DNA of 64,000 bases from Dimorphilus gyrociliatus (taxonomy: Eukaryota > Annelida > Polychaeta > Dinophilidae). The notes below the pieces were generated by a model, which was given only the letters and a program-made list of their open reading frames with translations, searched no databases and was not told the DNA's origin. Shown in pieces: positions 38,528 to 52,023 of this stretch. The stretch is from assembly GCA_904063045.1 (NCBI GenBank), contig CAJFCJ010000008.1, positions 62,001-126,000 on the forward strand, in the 5' to 3' direction. Position numbers and translations under genes: made by a program. Position 1 is the stretch's first letter, and the number at the start of each line of letters is the position of its first letter.

Positions 38528-38911
38528 ATGCAACACGGAAAAGCATGCGAGTTTTGTAATGAAACGAAAGACAATTTAAAGGCTTTAAAATCGAAATTAA
38601 TATGCACAGATTGTATTAGAGAAATTACTGGAAATTTTAAATCTTCCATTGATAATCCGGAGAAGATTGAAAATAGACGGGAAAATGAACAATCGAAAAG
38701 AAACTCTAGCGAAGGGGATGTAAAGTTCAATGAAAACATTTCGAATTTGGCGATAAAGGCGAATAGGGTGTCTGTTGATTTAAATACTTTAGGAGAGTTA
38801 AACGTCGATCCAGAAGTTATGGAAGAATTATTGGAGAAGGTAGACGAATCGGTAGGAAAAATGGAAGAATTACAAAAGGCAATTAATAAGTTCAAAGAGA
38901 GTGAAAAATAG
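38528..38911 (+). CDS. Unrecognised small zinc-binding coiled-coil protein (127 aa)
   Basis: This is a single-exon frame with a TATA box upstream and a favourable A at -3 of the ATG. Residues Cys7, Cys10, Cys26 and Cys29 form CxxC-x15-CxxC, enough for one zinc ion in a ribbon or treble-clef style fold. The middle (about 36-65) is polar and charged, likely disordered. The C-terminal half (about 70-127) has heptad-like Leu, Val and Ile spacing with many Glu and Lys, typical of a coiled coil, so it probably dimerises. No signal peptide or membrane segment is present. I do not recognise the family. An overlapping out-of-frame ATG at 38521 opens a 12-codon frame ending at 38559. A GA microsatellite follows the stop. 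The gene is convergent with ARMH3 and divergent from SSUH2. Confidence 0.68.
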   Translation: MQHGKACEFCNETKDNLKALKSKLICTDCIREITGNFKSSIDNPEKIENRRENEQSKRNSSEGDVKFNENISNLAIKANRVSVDLNTLGELNVDPEVMEELLEKVDESVGKMEELQKAINKFKESEK

Positions 38912-38923
38912 TTGAATAGATAT

Positions 38924-38961
<38 letters not shown>

Positions 38962-40577
38962 ATAGCACCTGCATCCTGTCTTTGATTGAAAATTTTCAAA
39001 CGCTTTCAATACATTGTAACATGCGAAAATTACTGATAAGATTCTTGAACATACCTGCATATAATTTTCTCGTTTTATTAAATAATATACAGTATTATTA
39101 AAATTCTTTAGGATCTTATAGTCAATAAATAAGAATAACAATACCTATTCCTTTTTAATGATTAGTTTTAAAATGATAGATAATAGGTAGAAAATAAATA
39201 TTTTTTAGCTATTTCTCTTTTATAATATGAATATAATAGAGGTTTTGTTTGTTCTAACTAATTAAACCAATTAATTAGTAAAGGAGATAATTGAATAATT
39301 TTTGGTATATAAACTGGTAAAAACTTTTAGATTATTCGTTAATAAAAAATTTATATTGTATAAACTGTATTTACAGATTACAGAGTATTTACCTATGAGT
39401 TGACGGATCCTTCGACAGAATAGTTTGCATTATATTGTAATTATCAATTTATTGGCTATGTAGGATAATGTGTTGTGAATATAATATTTACTTTCTTCAC
39501 GGTCTAATCTATAGGTAAAGAAGAAAATATAAGGTACTTTCTCTGAAAAAAGAGATTTTCCCTATTATTTGACAGTCCTATAAGTTTTTAATTAAAAGTT
39601 ATAGTAACATTCCAAGTGAGAAAAAAACCCCTAATCTTTAAATGTTTTCCTTCCATCTCTCTGATTTCTTTGTTTAATTCTTCTTTTCTTCTTTAAAATA
39701 TGTGCTCTTTATTCTTTATAATCTCGTACACCTGTTAGCAGGAGGTCCATACTTTAATACCAATAGGTGCCTTTCCAAACAGAGGGGGAAATAAAACACA
39801 ACTCCTCCCACCTAATTTCAACTCCCCTACAATTAGTGCATCTGGCCGATTCAAAAGTACTACTCTCAAGATTGATTTCTTTTGACATTCTGTGAACCTC
39901 TGTAGACTACTTATTCACCATAGTCGGTACAATACCGTTAAAACGTTTCCAAATTATTGTATTATATATTTTATAGAGTAGATAATACTGTTTTTAATAT
40001 AAAACTATGAAAATTCCACAGTTTGTTACTTGGTATTTTTGTTACATGATGGTTAAATTCTCACTTCCCTAATGGAGGTTCATTTACACTCTCACTTCTT
40101 TATTGTTATTTAACAATTGATTACGTAATGGTTTTAATGACGGTCACTACATTCAAATCACTACTCAAATTTAAAATAAATTAGTATTATTCCACAATAA
40201 ACCAAGAATCCTAGGAATTTCAAAAAAGATTGACAAATGGCGTCAAATATAATTTTATGCGCTTTAAATGGGCGACGATCCCCTGTTGCGAGGTTAGTCG
40301 TCACTGATGGCGTGTTCAATTGGAATTTGATCTAGTAATTGACACGATGCGGGGGTTGGCGTCGACTTTGTTGTAGAATAGAAAAGATGGCAAATAGAGA
40401 ATGCCTGTGTTTATCCTCAAATTATAGACTAGCTAGCCAACTCAATTATTTAGAAACGTCTTCAAATTGAACAGTTTAGTTTCAAGTTTTATATTTAAAA
40501 GAAGCTTGTATTGCTTTCACAGACAAAAGACACAAAAACAATTTCTTATTTACTGATTACAAAAAAAAGATGAGAGT
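38912..40577. other. Intergenic region between convergent genes
   Basis: This holds a (GA)n run at 38928-38958 and otherwise AT-rich DNA without exon-like frames. A GC-richer patch at about 40230-40390 stands out and might be a regulatory element. Confidence 0.5.
38928..38958 (+). repeat. (GA)n microsatellite
   Basis: About 15 uninterrupted GA units directly follow the stop codon at 38911, within the presumed 3' UTR. Confidence 0.9.
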
Positions 40578-43500
40578 TTAATTATTGGTCGAAGGTGACT
40601 CTATATTAAACTGATCGTAGCAGTCCATCTTAAGAGGACAAGCTTGCTTTTTAACGTCATTCATTATATGCCTAACCATATTTGAAAAGAAGGCAGCTTC
40701 TTCCGGCTTTTCCGAATATCTTTCGTACTGATCAAGACAATCGTGTAACTTTAAAGTTAAAGATTCATAATTGTTTCTAACAACTTCTAAAACTTGTTCT
40801 TCAGTTAGAGATGAAATTTTATTTTGATGTTGCCACTTTTCCAGCTAAAAGTTCAATTAATTTATTAATTTAATTTATATTAAAATGAATATAAAGAAAG
40901 AGGAATGGGTATAATACTGACTTTTGGCGTAAAATGATTAACAATCGATCTGATATTAACAAGGGAACCATTCATCTTTTTTGCTGCATTCACGAACTCA
41001 TTATTTGAATTTGAATACCGTAAGCCCATCGTATAAAGGTTGTTAAATACTTGATGAGTTCTAACAATTTCATAATAAAGTTCGTCATAAGTCTGAGTAC
41101 TTGGTAAGAATGTATCTCCATAGGTGATAAACATGTTAAAAATATTGATAACCTAATGTCAATAAAATGAAATGAATTGAGAAAAGTAAAAAAGTAATTT
41201 AAATATATTATGCAAATTAATTCAAGACATCAAACGATTGTGACAAAAAAAAATTTACCCGGTAACAAAGGGAAAAGATATCGTGTTTCTGTTTCATCAA
41301 ATAATTTTCGTAGGTAACGATGAACTTCAATAGAGCAATCAAGGCGGACCAGAGATCGTTCCAATTGTACTTCAAGCGTTGTCGGCACCGTTTTTGATAA
41401 CACAGCACCCTTTGAATTACGCCTATACCTCTCCTGAAAATAGAGAAAAGAAATTTCAATTATGACGAATCGGAGCATTATATTTGTATACATAAGAAAA
41501 ACAACACACACATGCACGGACATGCACTAATTTTCACTCTTATACTATAAAATTGTCATTTTTTGGGATATGTTAGAATTATATCTGTAATCAATCACTC
41601 CCTATCCCTTCATACCTTATCTCTTTATCATTGCTGTTTTTTAGTTACTGTTACTATATTCCTTACAAACGTAAGTGGACACTAATAGATTTTAAATAGA
41701 CTCTGTGATTCTCTCTAGAGAATAGTAACCTGCCAGTTCTTTACTTACATGTATAATTCCATTGGGAAATTTTTCATCATGTGACTGTGTACGAATTCAA
41801 CTAATAAATCTAAATTACAAGAGGGAAAAGAAGCAAGACTGTCATAAACATTTTTCAGTAATTGGAAATTGGCATTATACCTAAAAGAGCTGATGCAAGC
41901 GTTCTCGAAGGAGATGGTCTGTTCAAGAAGACTTTTCTATGTCTCATTGGCTGTTTAATAAGTTTAATTATACTAAATTATTTACAAGGTTTACGAGCTA
42001 TTCTTACCATTTTATGTAAGGGAACTCGAAAATTTATGTTAACGTCATGCATAAGGGAATTTGCAAATTGATCCTCGGAAATGCAAGTCAATATCAACAA
42101 ACACAGTTTACAGCTGTGAAAACGACTTTCCTCTGTTTGAAACCAACAAAAAATAATATTAGAATAATTAATCGTTATATACTTTTACCAATTATCCATT
42201 TTTTATTATTAACGTTTATAAAATTATACTAGATGGCGTCACTTGACGATATACCTTTTATTCCTTGCATAACTATTGATGAATATTCTAAAAACGTAGC
42301 TAGTAGATTTGTTGGTAAAACTTCATTTGAACAATTTATTTTAGAATCCGGCTCTTTCTCATTGACAGGCATCGATTGGCTTCTGGCAATTGTTGTTGCA
42401 GGCGATTCCGGAGGAGTTTGTACAGGACTCGTATGACATTGCGTTAAAGTGATGACAAAATTTCGATTCAAGTGTACCGCTTCATATAAAGCAAGAAGCA
42501 TGGCGTCATTTGTTCTAAATTTAAATATACAGTATATATAATTAACAATAAAATAAGAATATAAAAATGACTACTTACGACCCAATGGAAACTTTTTTCT
42601 CATCTCCAACAAACATATTACCGACCTAAATAATAATAAACAGACAAACGAATAGTAAAAAACATGCAATTGATAGATTTGTTATTTTTCTCATCTTACT
42701 CTTACCATACTGCTTAATGTAGCAAGAAATCCACTCGATTCATTTTCTAAACATTTTTTCTTGAAAGCCCTATTTATGTAATTTTAAACATTTCGTATTT
42801 ATCACTAAACAATAATTATGATAACATACTTATTAAATTCTGTCAAAGTCATTGAAATTGTCTGAGCAAATCCATTTAAAGCTAGTTCATTATCAAGTAT
42901 AGACAATTTAACTACATATGGATTAGCTGATTCGTGTTTTCTGTATTGTACTAATAGAGTAAATAGAAGTAAAGCATCGTGCCCATGAACATTTCTCCAT
43001 TCTGATCTTCCAAAGAGCTAAAAAAAGAAAAAGAAAACAAGAATATTATCAAATTTAATAAATGGTAAGAATGAAATATGTAAACGTAACTAGAGAATAT
43101 CTTAGATAATATAATACATAAATAACATATACTTGTATAAATGAGAAAAGGTTACGTTGAAGAATTTGTAACATTTTGACATTTTCAGAATGCTAAAGTT
43201 TGCTTTGAGTAGTGTTTGTATTTATATGAAAGAGACTTAAAAAAAAACAAGAAAAAAAGCAACAAAGTTTTTATAAACAAACAATTAACTTACTTGTACG
43301 ATTGTTTCGAACAGGGAGTTTTTCATTAAGTATTCTAGTAAAATATTCTGACTTAGATGCGATTCAACCACCTGTAAAAAGTGCTCTATTAATAAAAAAA
43401 GCAACAATAAAAATATAATACGTTAGTACAAACCGTAACAATAGTTAATAATAACTTTAAAGAAAGAGTATGTAAAATATCTAATTTAGATTCCTCTAAT

Positions 43501-43670
43501 ATCTTAATTAATCCAGTAATTAAGTCTTTCATTACATCGTCAGCTTCCTCTTGACCTATCAGCAATTTCAATACATTGGAAGAGTCATCGTTCTTTGATA
43601 CCACGCCTCTAATAAGACAATTGATTGTCTATAAAATCGAAAGCATATTGAGAAAGACAGCCTTCAGTAT

Positions 43671-43723
<53 letters not shown>

Positions 43724-44389
43724 ATATAATAATTAACCTGTAATGAGTTGGCCAAAGGTATCGGGTTTGTATAGTCCAATCTTTTAATGCATTCATAAAA
43801 CAGTTTACTAATAATTTCCTGTTAAAAAAATTTAAGAATGGTAAAGAAAAGAAGAAGAAATAAAAGATAATTATTATTGCTGATTCAAGCGTTCTTAATA
43901 TTGATAATAATGATAAATTTAATAGTTAATTGTGTCTAAAAAACTGCATAAGTATTAAACTTCCAATTTTTTTTTAATATTTTACCAATAAACATGAATG
44001 TAATATACTTATATCTTTATATGTGTTTTATACCTTAATCAAACATAATTGATCGATACTTTGTTTTTCGAATTCTGTGGCAAACGTTTGGGGATTAACC
44101 TGTAAAATATTTCACAGAGATAACATATATATTTATTTCTTTATTTCTTATCTATAAGGACCTTTAGAAGGAATAATTCGTCCCAAAAATTCTCATTTAT
44201 CAATGATAAATCTTGTCCCTGTAATGTAGATGTATAGATAACATTCCTATATTTTATACAACAAATTTCTCTCTTTTAAATATATTATTCTACCTTAAAG
44301 AGCGATTCATAGATTTGACTGATTTTCTCCTTAAATTGAGCTTTATTCGAAGACTTCTTTAAAATTTGAGAATGACCTTTTACAGACAT
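40578..44389 (-). CDS. ARMH3: Armadillo-like helical domain protein 3 (ARMH3)
   Basis: There are 17 exons: 44389-44294, 44218-44162, 44099-44034, 43818-43738, 43628-43434, 43371-43294, 43192-43133, 43017-42830, 42769-42706, 42625-42579, 42514-42230, 42113-42008, 41950-41881, 41809-41749, 41433-41259, 41152-40922 and 40844-40578. They sum to 2127 nt and 708 residues, near the 689 I recall for human ARMH3 (C10orf76). Family blocks include [26 protein letters not shown] (near residue 320), [42 protein letters not shown] and [11 protein letters not shown] (near 550). Known ARMH3 is a Golgi-associated helical-repeat protein that binds GBF1 and PI4KB and supports Golgi PI4P and trafficking. No signal peptide or membrane segment is seen. 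All introns are GT-AG; the exon 2 donor (GTCCTT) and exon 5 donor (GTTTGT) are weak but required by frame and homology. The first ATG lies 412 bp from the LRP2BP start, head to head. Confidence 0.97.
43675..43723. repeat. (TA)n(TG)n microsatellite in ARMH3 intron 4
   Basis: A compound TA then TG run fills nearly half of the 109 bp intron between ARMH3 exons 4 and 5, close to the acceptor side on the plus strand. Confidence 0.9.
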
Positions 44390-44801
44390 TATCGGTGTTC
44401 AACGACCATAATCTGAAAATTAAAAAATTATTAAAAATGCAAAGTTATGCGGCATTTTTTATGAATATGAATTATTTTGCAATTTTAATAGACAAATTAG
44501 GCAAATATGATTTATTAAACCTGCTAAATCTGGGATATATATATGTGAAAATACCGTATTTCTGCTATTACTCATTAACCGGATGTTGTTTGCAATCATA
44601 TTCCAATAGATGTCACTAATATCAACCTCTTTCCAAACCGCAAAGTCAAGGACATCCCTATAGCGGCAATGTAAACAAAAGTGATGGATTTTGAAAAAAA
44701 CTGCGAAATTAGCTTATTCGATCATTAGAATTGTTCATCTCTTTGGAATTCTAAAAAGATTCGTGCATCTTGATCATATTCAAAACCGAAAAATAAAGAA
44801 A
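44390..44801. promoter_or_regulatory. Probable bidirectional promoter, ARMH3 / LRP2BP
   Basis: This 412 bp separates the two divergent start codons. It includes 5' UTR sequence of LRP2BP with two upstream ATGs: an ATG-TAA pair at 44669-44674 and a 14-codon frame at 44684-44728. I see no clear TATA box in the overlap. Confidence 0.6.
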
Positions 44802-47380
<2,579 letters not shown>

Positions 47381-48091
47381 ATAGTTACAAATGAAGAGAA
47401 CAATTTCAAATGTTATAAAATCTTGCAGAACTTTTTAAATATAAAATTTATGATTATTAAACTTTATCTAAAAATATATCAACAGTCCATCTTTAATTTA
47501 TACTCTAAAAGGAACTTTCAATACAAATACAAATAACTAACTGTTCAATTGATAAAAAGAAACAATCATAGCTGTTATCTAAATATATAGAGTTCCTCTA
47601 ATTTCTTTTACTTTCAATTATCCTTTCTTGATTATTTCACATATTTACGATTGTTTAATAGAGAGAATCCAGTAGTATATTTATTATTTTTCTTTTGATA
47701 TCGTTCTTTCTTGAATGGAAAAAAAAAGAAAACTATACATTTTTTTCATTCATTCAAATGTTATGCTTTATACATTCACATACAGACACGAATATATATT
47801 ATTAACATATTATATATTTATGTTTATACACAACAATAAGCTTAACAAACTATAAGATTTTCAAAATTTAGCACCATCTTTAAAGTTTACTTTTTTTCCA
47901 TAAAATTTCCTTCTCTTTTCTTTTTTTACAACACTGACTAAAAAAATTGTTTAAAAAAAAAAGAAACATTATTAAAAGTGTAAAATATCACCCGTTTTGG
48001 AAAAGATAAAGTAGAAATTATTCTATTTGGGTGAATTTATAAGTCATGTAGTAGGATGTTAGTAGTACAGAAAAAAAAGCTATACTGTTTA
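47381..48091. other. Intergenic region between convergent genes
   Basis: This 711 bp lies between the LRP2BP stop and the stop of the ADGRA-like gene. It must hold both 3' UTRs. No coding frame is seen. Confidence 0.6.
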
Positions 48092-51000
48092 TCAAACAAC
48101 AGTTTCGTCCTTCTCTTCTTGTCTTAATAGTCGTTTGCTATCTTCATCGCTATTTTCTAATTGTTTTAACTCACTTTCGTCTTCTTCTCTAGTTTCGTAT
48201 GGAATGTTTCTAATCTGTTCCTTCTTTCGGTCCCAAAATTTTCTGGCAATACCATTTTGTCTGGGGTTGTAAAAGGAACTTTGATGAAAGCCATTCTTTC
48301 CCAAATTTACAGGAGGAGGTGGGAGAGCAACTGAAGAAGACGCGTGTGTATTGTCACTTATAACACTCTCCGTTCGATTGTTATGATCTTTACCAATCGG
48401 TTCTACACGATTTTCAGATACTTCTTCCACTTCTGGTTCGGGTCTTTGAACAATTCCCAGAGCGAAAATGGAAGATATGCTTAGAAGAACACAAAACTGA
48501 CAGAAGGCGCATTCGTAGAAAGTTTGGCTCTTCACTGGCAAGAAAGGTATCCTGTAATCCAATATGAGAAAAACCGATGACACAAAACAGAGAAGATACA
48601 TTATAAAGCACACAAGTACAGCACGGCAATCGCTGATTGTCATGACATTTTCAGAATCCTCGTCTTCCAAATGAAAGCAATGTAGGCATTCGATTCGAAA
48701 GCTCATGAAGAAGAATATTACAGCAAAGAAAGCTGATGGAGCGTAAAGACTTATAAAATCTGGTTGTGTGCATTGAAAATCACCAATTTCCTTTGGCCTG
48801 AAAACAGTTTACAGAGAGGAAATGATTAAACAAACTAAAGAATGAGAGGCAATGAATTACTGAAATTAATATACCTCAGTGTTATTGCTGCTGTCAAACC
48901 AATAACCAGAAGTGGTAAACCGTAGCCAATTAGGTAATACTTAAAACAAGATGATCTGGAATCGACTTCAGCTGTTTCCAATTCGTCGTCTTCAATTGAG
49001 AGAACTTTCTTAAATATTGCTTGTTTAGCAACGTAATTTGCCGATATACTCCAACAGAATCCAGAGAATATAAACAGATTTAATAATAACGGTCTGATTG
49101 AACAAATAAGTGGTGGTTCAATAAAGTCTACGCAAAATAAAGCAGCGCAAAGGCTAAAGCTAACGCATAAATTTGCTATAGAATGTCTCCACTCCGACGG
49201 TGCAGACTTTTGCCATCGACAACATAATATGGCCGATATAATCGATGATAAAAATACAACAGCACAACCAGTAAATGCTATAGATCCCAACAAACGAACT
49301 CGAAAATCAAAATGAAAGAAACTTCGTTTACTCTCCTGACTGACTAAGGCATAGGCTGCTTCAAAATTACTTCTACATTTAAAACTAAGTAAAGCACTGT
49401 CTTCAATATCGATACAAGTAGCGTTAAACCAAACTCCAACTCCAGGTATGAATCTCTTTAGAGAAACTCCCGTATCGTCTTTTCTAATTGTAAAGTCAAC
49501 CTCTCCCGTCACCTCGCCGTTAGGAGAGAATGATGAGTAAATAATTGGATAATTTAAATTTTCTCCAAAATCACTGCCAAATACGGCTTCATTGTCAAAA
49601 ACAACTAGGATAATTCTCGTTGAATCATTTGATGGTGGTAGATGATAACTAGTATATAAATCATAATTATCCCAATTATAATCAGATTCGTTGACATATT
49701 TGGTACATTTAAGACTTTTACCAAATGACGCTGAACATGATATTCCACTATGAGTACTAACCATTTTGGAATAAAAGGTTAAACCATTAAACGTTAATTG
49801 TACAATATCGTCACTACCCAATTTGATGCCATAAGCCAATTTCTTGATTATTTTAAATATCTTTTCCGTTAGGGAATAATTAATGACACTTTGCTTTAAA
49901 ACTGTCGGGTTTGAGTAAATAATTTTAGATATAATCGATAAGACCATATGTGTTGTATCCCGATTTACTGATGTTTTATGAATATGACGATCAATTATAT
50001 TGAGAATAAGTATTAAATTTTTCTTTTCCGACGTGAAAGAAACTGAGTTTTCCATTAAATATTGTCCAAGAATGTTTAAAGAGTTACTTGAATCGTTTTT
50101 ATATAATTTATCCAATAATCTTGTAGAATTAGCTAGAAATTCACAATTTTCTTCGTTTACGTTTGTCCATTTTCCATTTGTATTACAATATCTTTCGATA
50201 TTTGCCTTTCTTGGAGATTTACACTTTTGAATTACCGTTGTATTGCTAACAGTCATTTTCCAGGTATAGTTGCCTTTTAATGAAGAACTATGGTCCAAAC
50301 CGCAAAAGGTATCATTCGAATCATAGACAATTATTTTTATAATATATTTATCAGTGCCATCAGAGCAAGCTAAAATTCCCTGAAGGGAGAGATCAACAAC
50401 TGGAACTGTTAATTTTATATCATGCTTATTTATATCTATATGAAAAGATTCTGATGAATTTGTCCTATTTTTCAAATCAATACCATTTAGTCTCCATTTT
50501 AAATTGCTTGTATCATATTTGGCAGTTGGATCACGCGATTTCATTGTACAATAGGCTTCGAATGAGTCACCTATAAATAATATTTGACTATTTTCAGGTT
50601 GCATAAACGGTAGCGGCGGACAAAGGTCTTCAACAGCCAACTCTGATAATTTCTCTCTTTTAAACCTTTTCTTCCCTCTTGTTATCAATTTACAACTACC
50701 TTCAACCATTATATTCTTTTCCAAGAGCCATACCGTTTCGCATGTGCATTTCAAACGCTTATTTTTCCGTACGTTACTATAAAAAAAAAGAATATAAAAC
50801 TAAAGAAACCTATAATAAAATTCAACAAATACGACTGTCTGTCAATAGAATTAAAGATAACAGTACTTACAGTGACTTTAGGGATTTTAAGTAGAAAAAG
50901 GTTTTGGAAATATAGCTTAATTGATTCTTTTGTAAATTCAATCTTTCAAGTTTTTGTAAACCGCTGTGTATCTCAAATCTTATTAATCTATTACTTTGCA

Positions 51001-51478
51001 AATTAATTTCTTCGAGATTCTTCGTTAGTGCGAATGACAGTGGATGAATAAATTTGATTTTATTGTTTTGAAGTGTTCTAAAACAAATATAACGTTTATG
51101 TAAACACATTTGGAAACAATTTATATTAACAAACTTACAATACTTTTAATGAGGTAAACTTTGAAAATGTATTTTTATTAATACGATTAATATTTGAATG
51201 AGTTATTTTCCTGAAAATATTCAATCGTTAGCAATGAATATATGAAAAATGCGTTTTAATATTCAATTTGATATATTTACGTACAATTCTGTTATAGTTG
51301 ATGGTAGAAGGGAAATTAGATTATTTATGCTCCCAAGATCTCGGCAAGAAAACTTATCTTCAACCCCATTTTCACATCGGCAATTTCCATATTTTGTACA
51401 GTATTCGGGTAAACAATCATGTTCCTTAATACAAAGCAACAAGATAACCAAAAACCAAACACATACCTTCCAATCCAT
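48092..51478 (-). CDS. Adhesion GPCR, subfamily A type (ADGRA2/ADGRA3-like)
   Basis: Five exons: 51478-51285, 51210-51139, 51077-50871, 50776-48875 and 48797-48092; 3081 nt, 1026 residues. Domains in order: signal peptide (about 1-22), cysteine-rich LRR cap, three or four leucine-rich repeats, C-terminal LRR cap (CTCETVWLLEKN, from about 167), Ig-like domain (about 213-310), hormone-receptor-like cysteine module (KCKSPRKANIERYC, about 330-372), GAIN region, then seven membrane segments between about 653 and 902. This LRR-Ig-HormR-GAIN-7TM order is specific to ADGRA2/3 (GPR124/125), known Wnt and planar-polarity co-receptors. TM4 (YYLIGYGLPLLVIGLTAAIT) fits the family. The GPS region has RSN where cleaved receptors carry HL(S/T), so autoproteolysis is unlikely. 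The tail ends DETVV, a class I PDZ ligand like the family's ETTV. The first donor is GTACGT at 51284, chosen over GTAAAT six bases further because only it keeps the LRR frame. ADGRA2 and ADGRA3 cannot be separated here. Confidence 0.92.
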
Positions 51479-52023
51479 TATAGAAAAATCCAAACGTTTT
51501 TATGACTAGATCATAGTTGCGTCAATTCATTTTTTATTTTAAAAACAACTAGAAAGGCTGCTTAGAGATGTTGATTTCACAAAGAGTAGAACGAAATTAA
51601 AGATCGCGACTATTTCCATTTTTGGTTATAACGCCATATTGTTTTTCAGCTCCGCACTTTATATATTATTAAAATAAAGCGATAATACAACACATAAATA
51701 TATATATAAACATATATATTTATATAATGTATATGCTGTTTATATAAAATATTTGAACAATACAAATTATTTTGATAAAATAGTAAGATTAAACAATCAC
51801 GAGTATTTTCAATAATAGTTTTTCACTGCTGCCATCTATCGCTTTTTCCAAGATAAACTATCATCTTTAAGCTACAAAAAATCTTAAACAATAGGGATTA
51901 CTTCAAAATAATTACTTCATCCATACTGTGACATTTATGTTTGGAAATCTTATACGAAAATAGAAAAAAAACCAGTACTAACGTAGAATAAATGTTTTGA
52001 AACAGAACTGCATTTCGATACTG
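51479..52023. other. Intergenic region, ADGRA-like promoter side
   Basis: This 545 bp lies between the start of the ADGRA-like gene and the stop of the upstream RNF13-like gene on the same strand. It is AT-rich with TATATA runs near 51700-51745. I see no coding frame. Confidence 0.5.

Noticed and set aside
38488-39141. 217-codon minus-strand frame opposite the zinc/coiled-coil gene
   Set aside because: It is the antisense shadow of the plus-strand gene extended through the GA/CT repeat, giving Ser-Leu runs.
41800-41880. Open frame linking ARMH3 exons 13 and 14 (reading [16 protein letters not shown])
   Set aside because: It looked like coding sequence, but frame from the preceding exon and the family sequence (ALLDLLVEF) show it is an 71 bp GT-AG intron.
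48414-48629. Alternative minus-strand frame within the ADGRA last exon
   Set aside because: Shadow frame. The other frame carries TM5-TM7 and the conserved tail.
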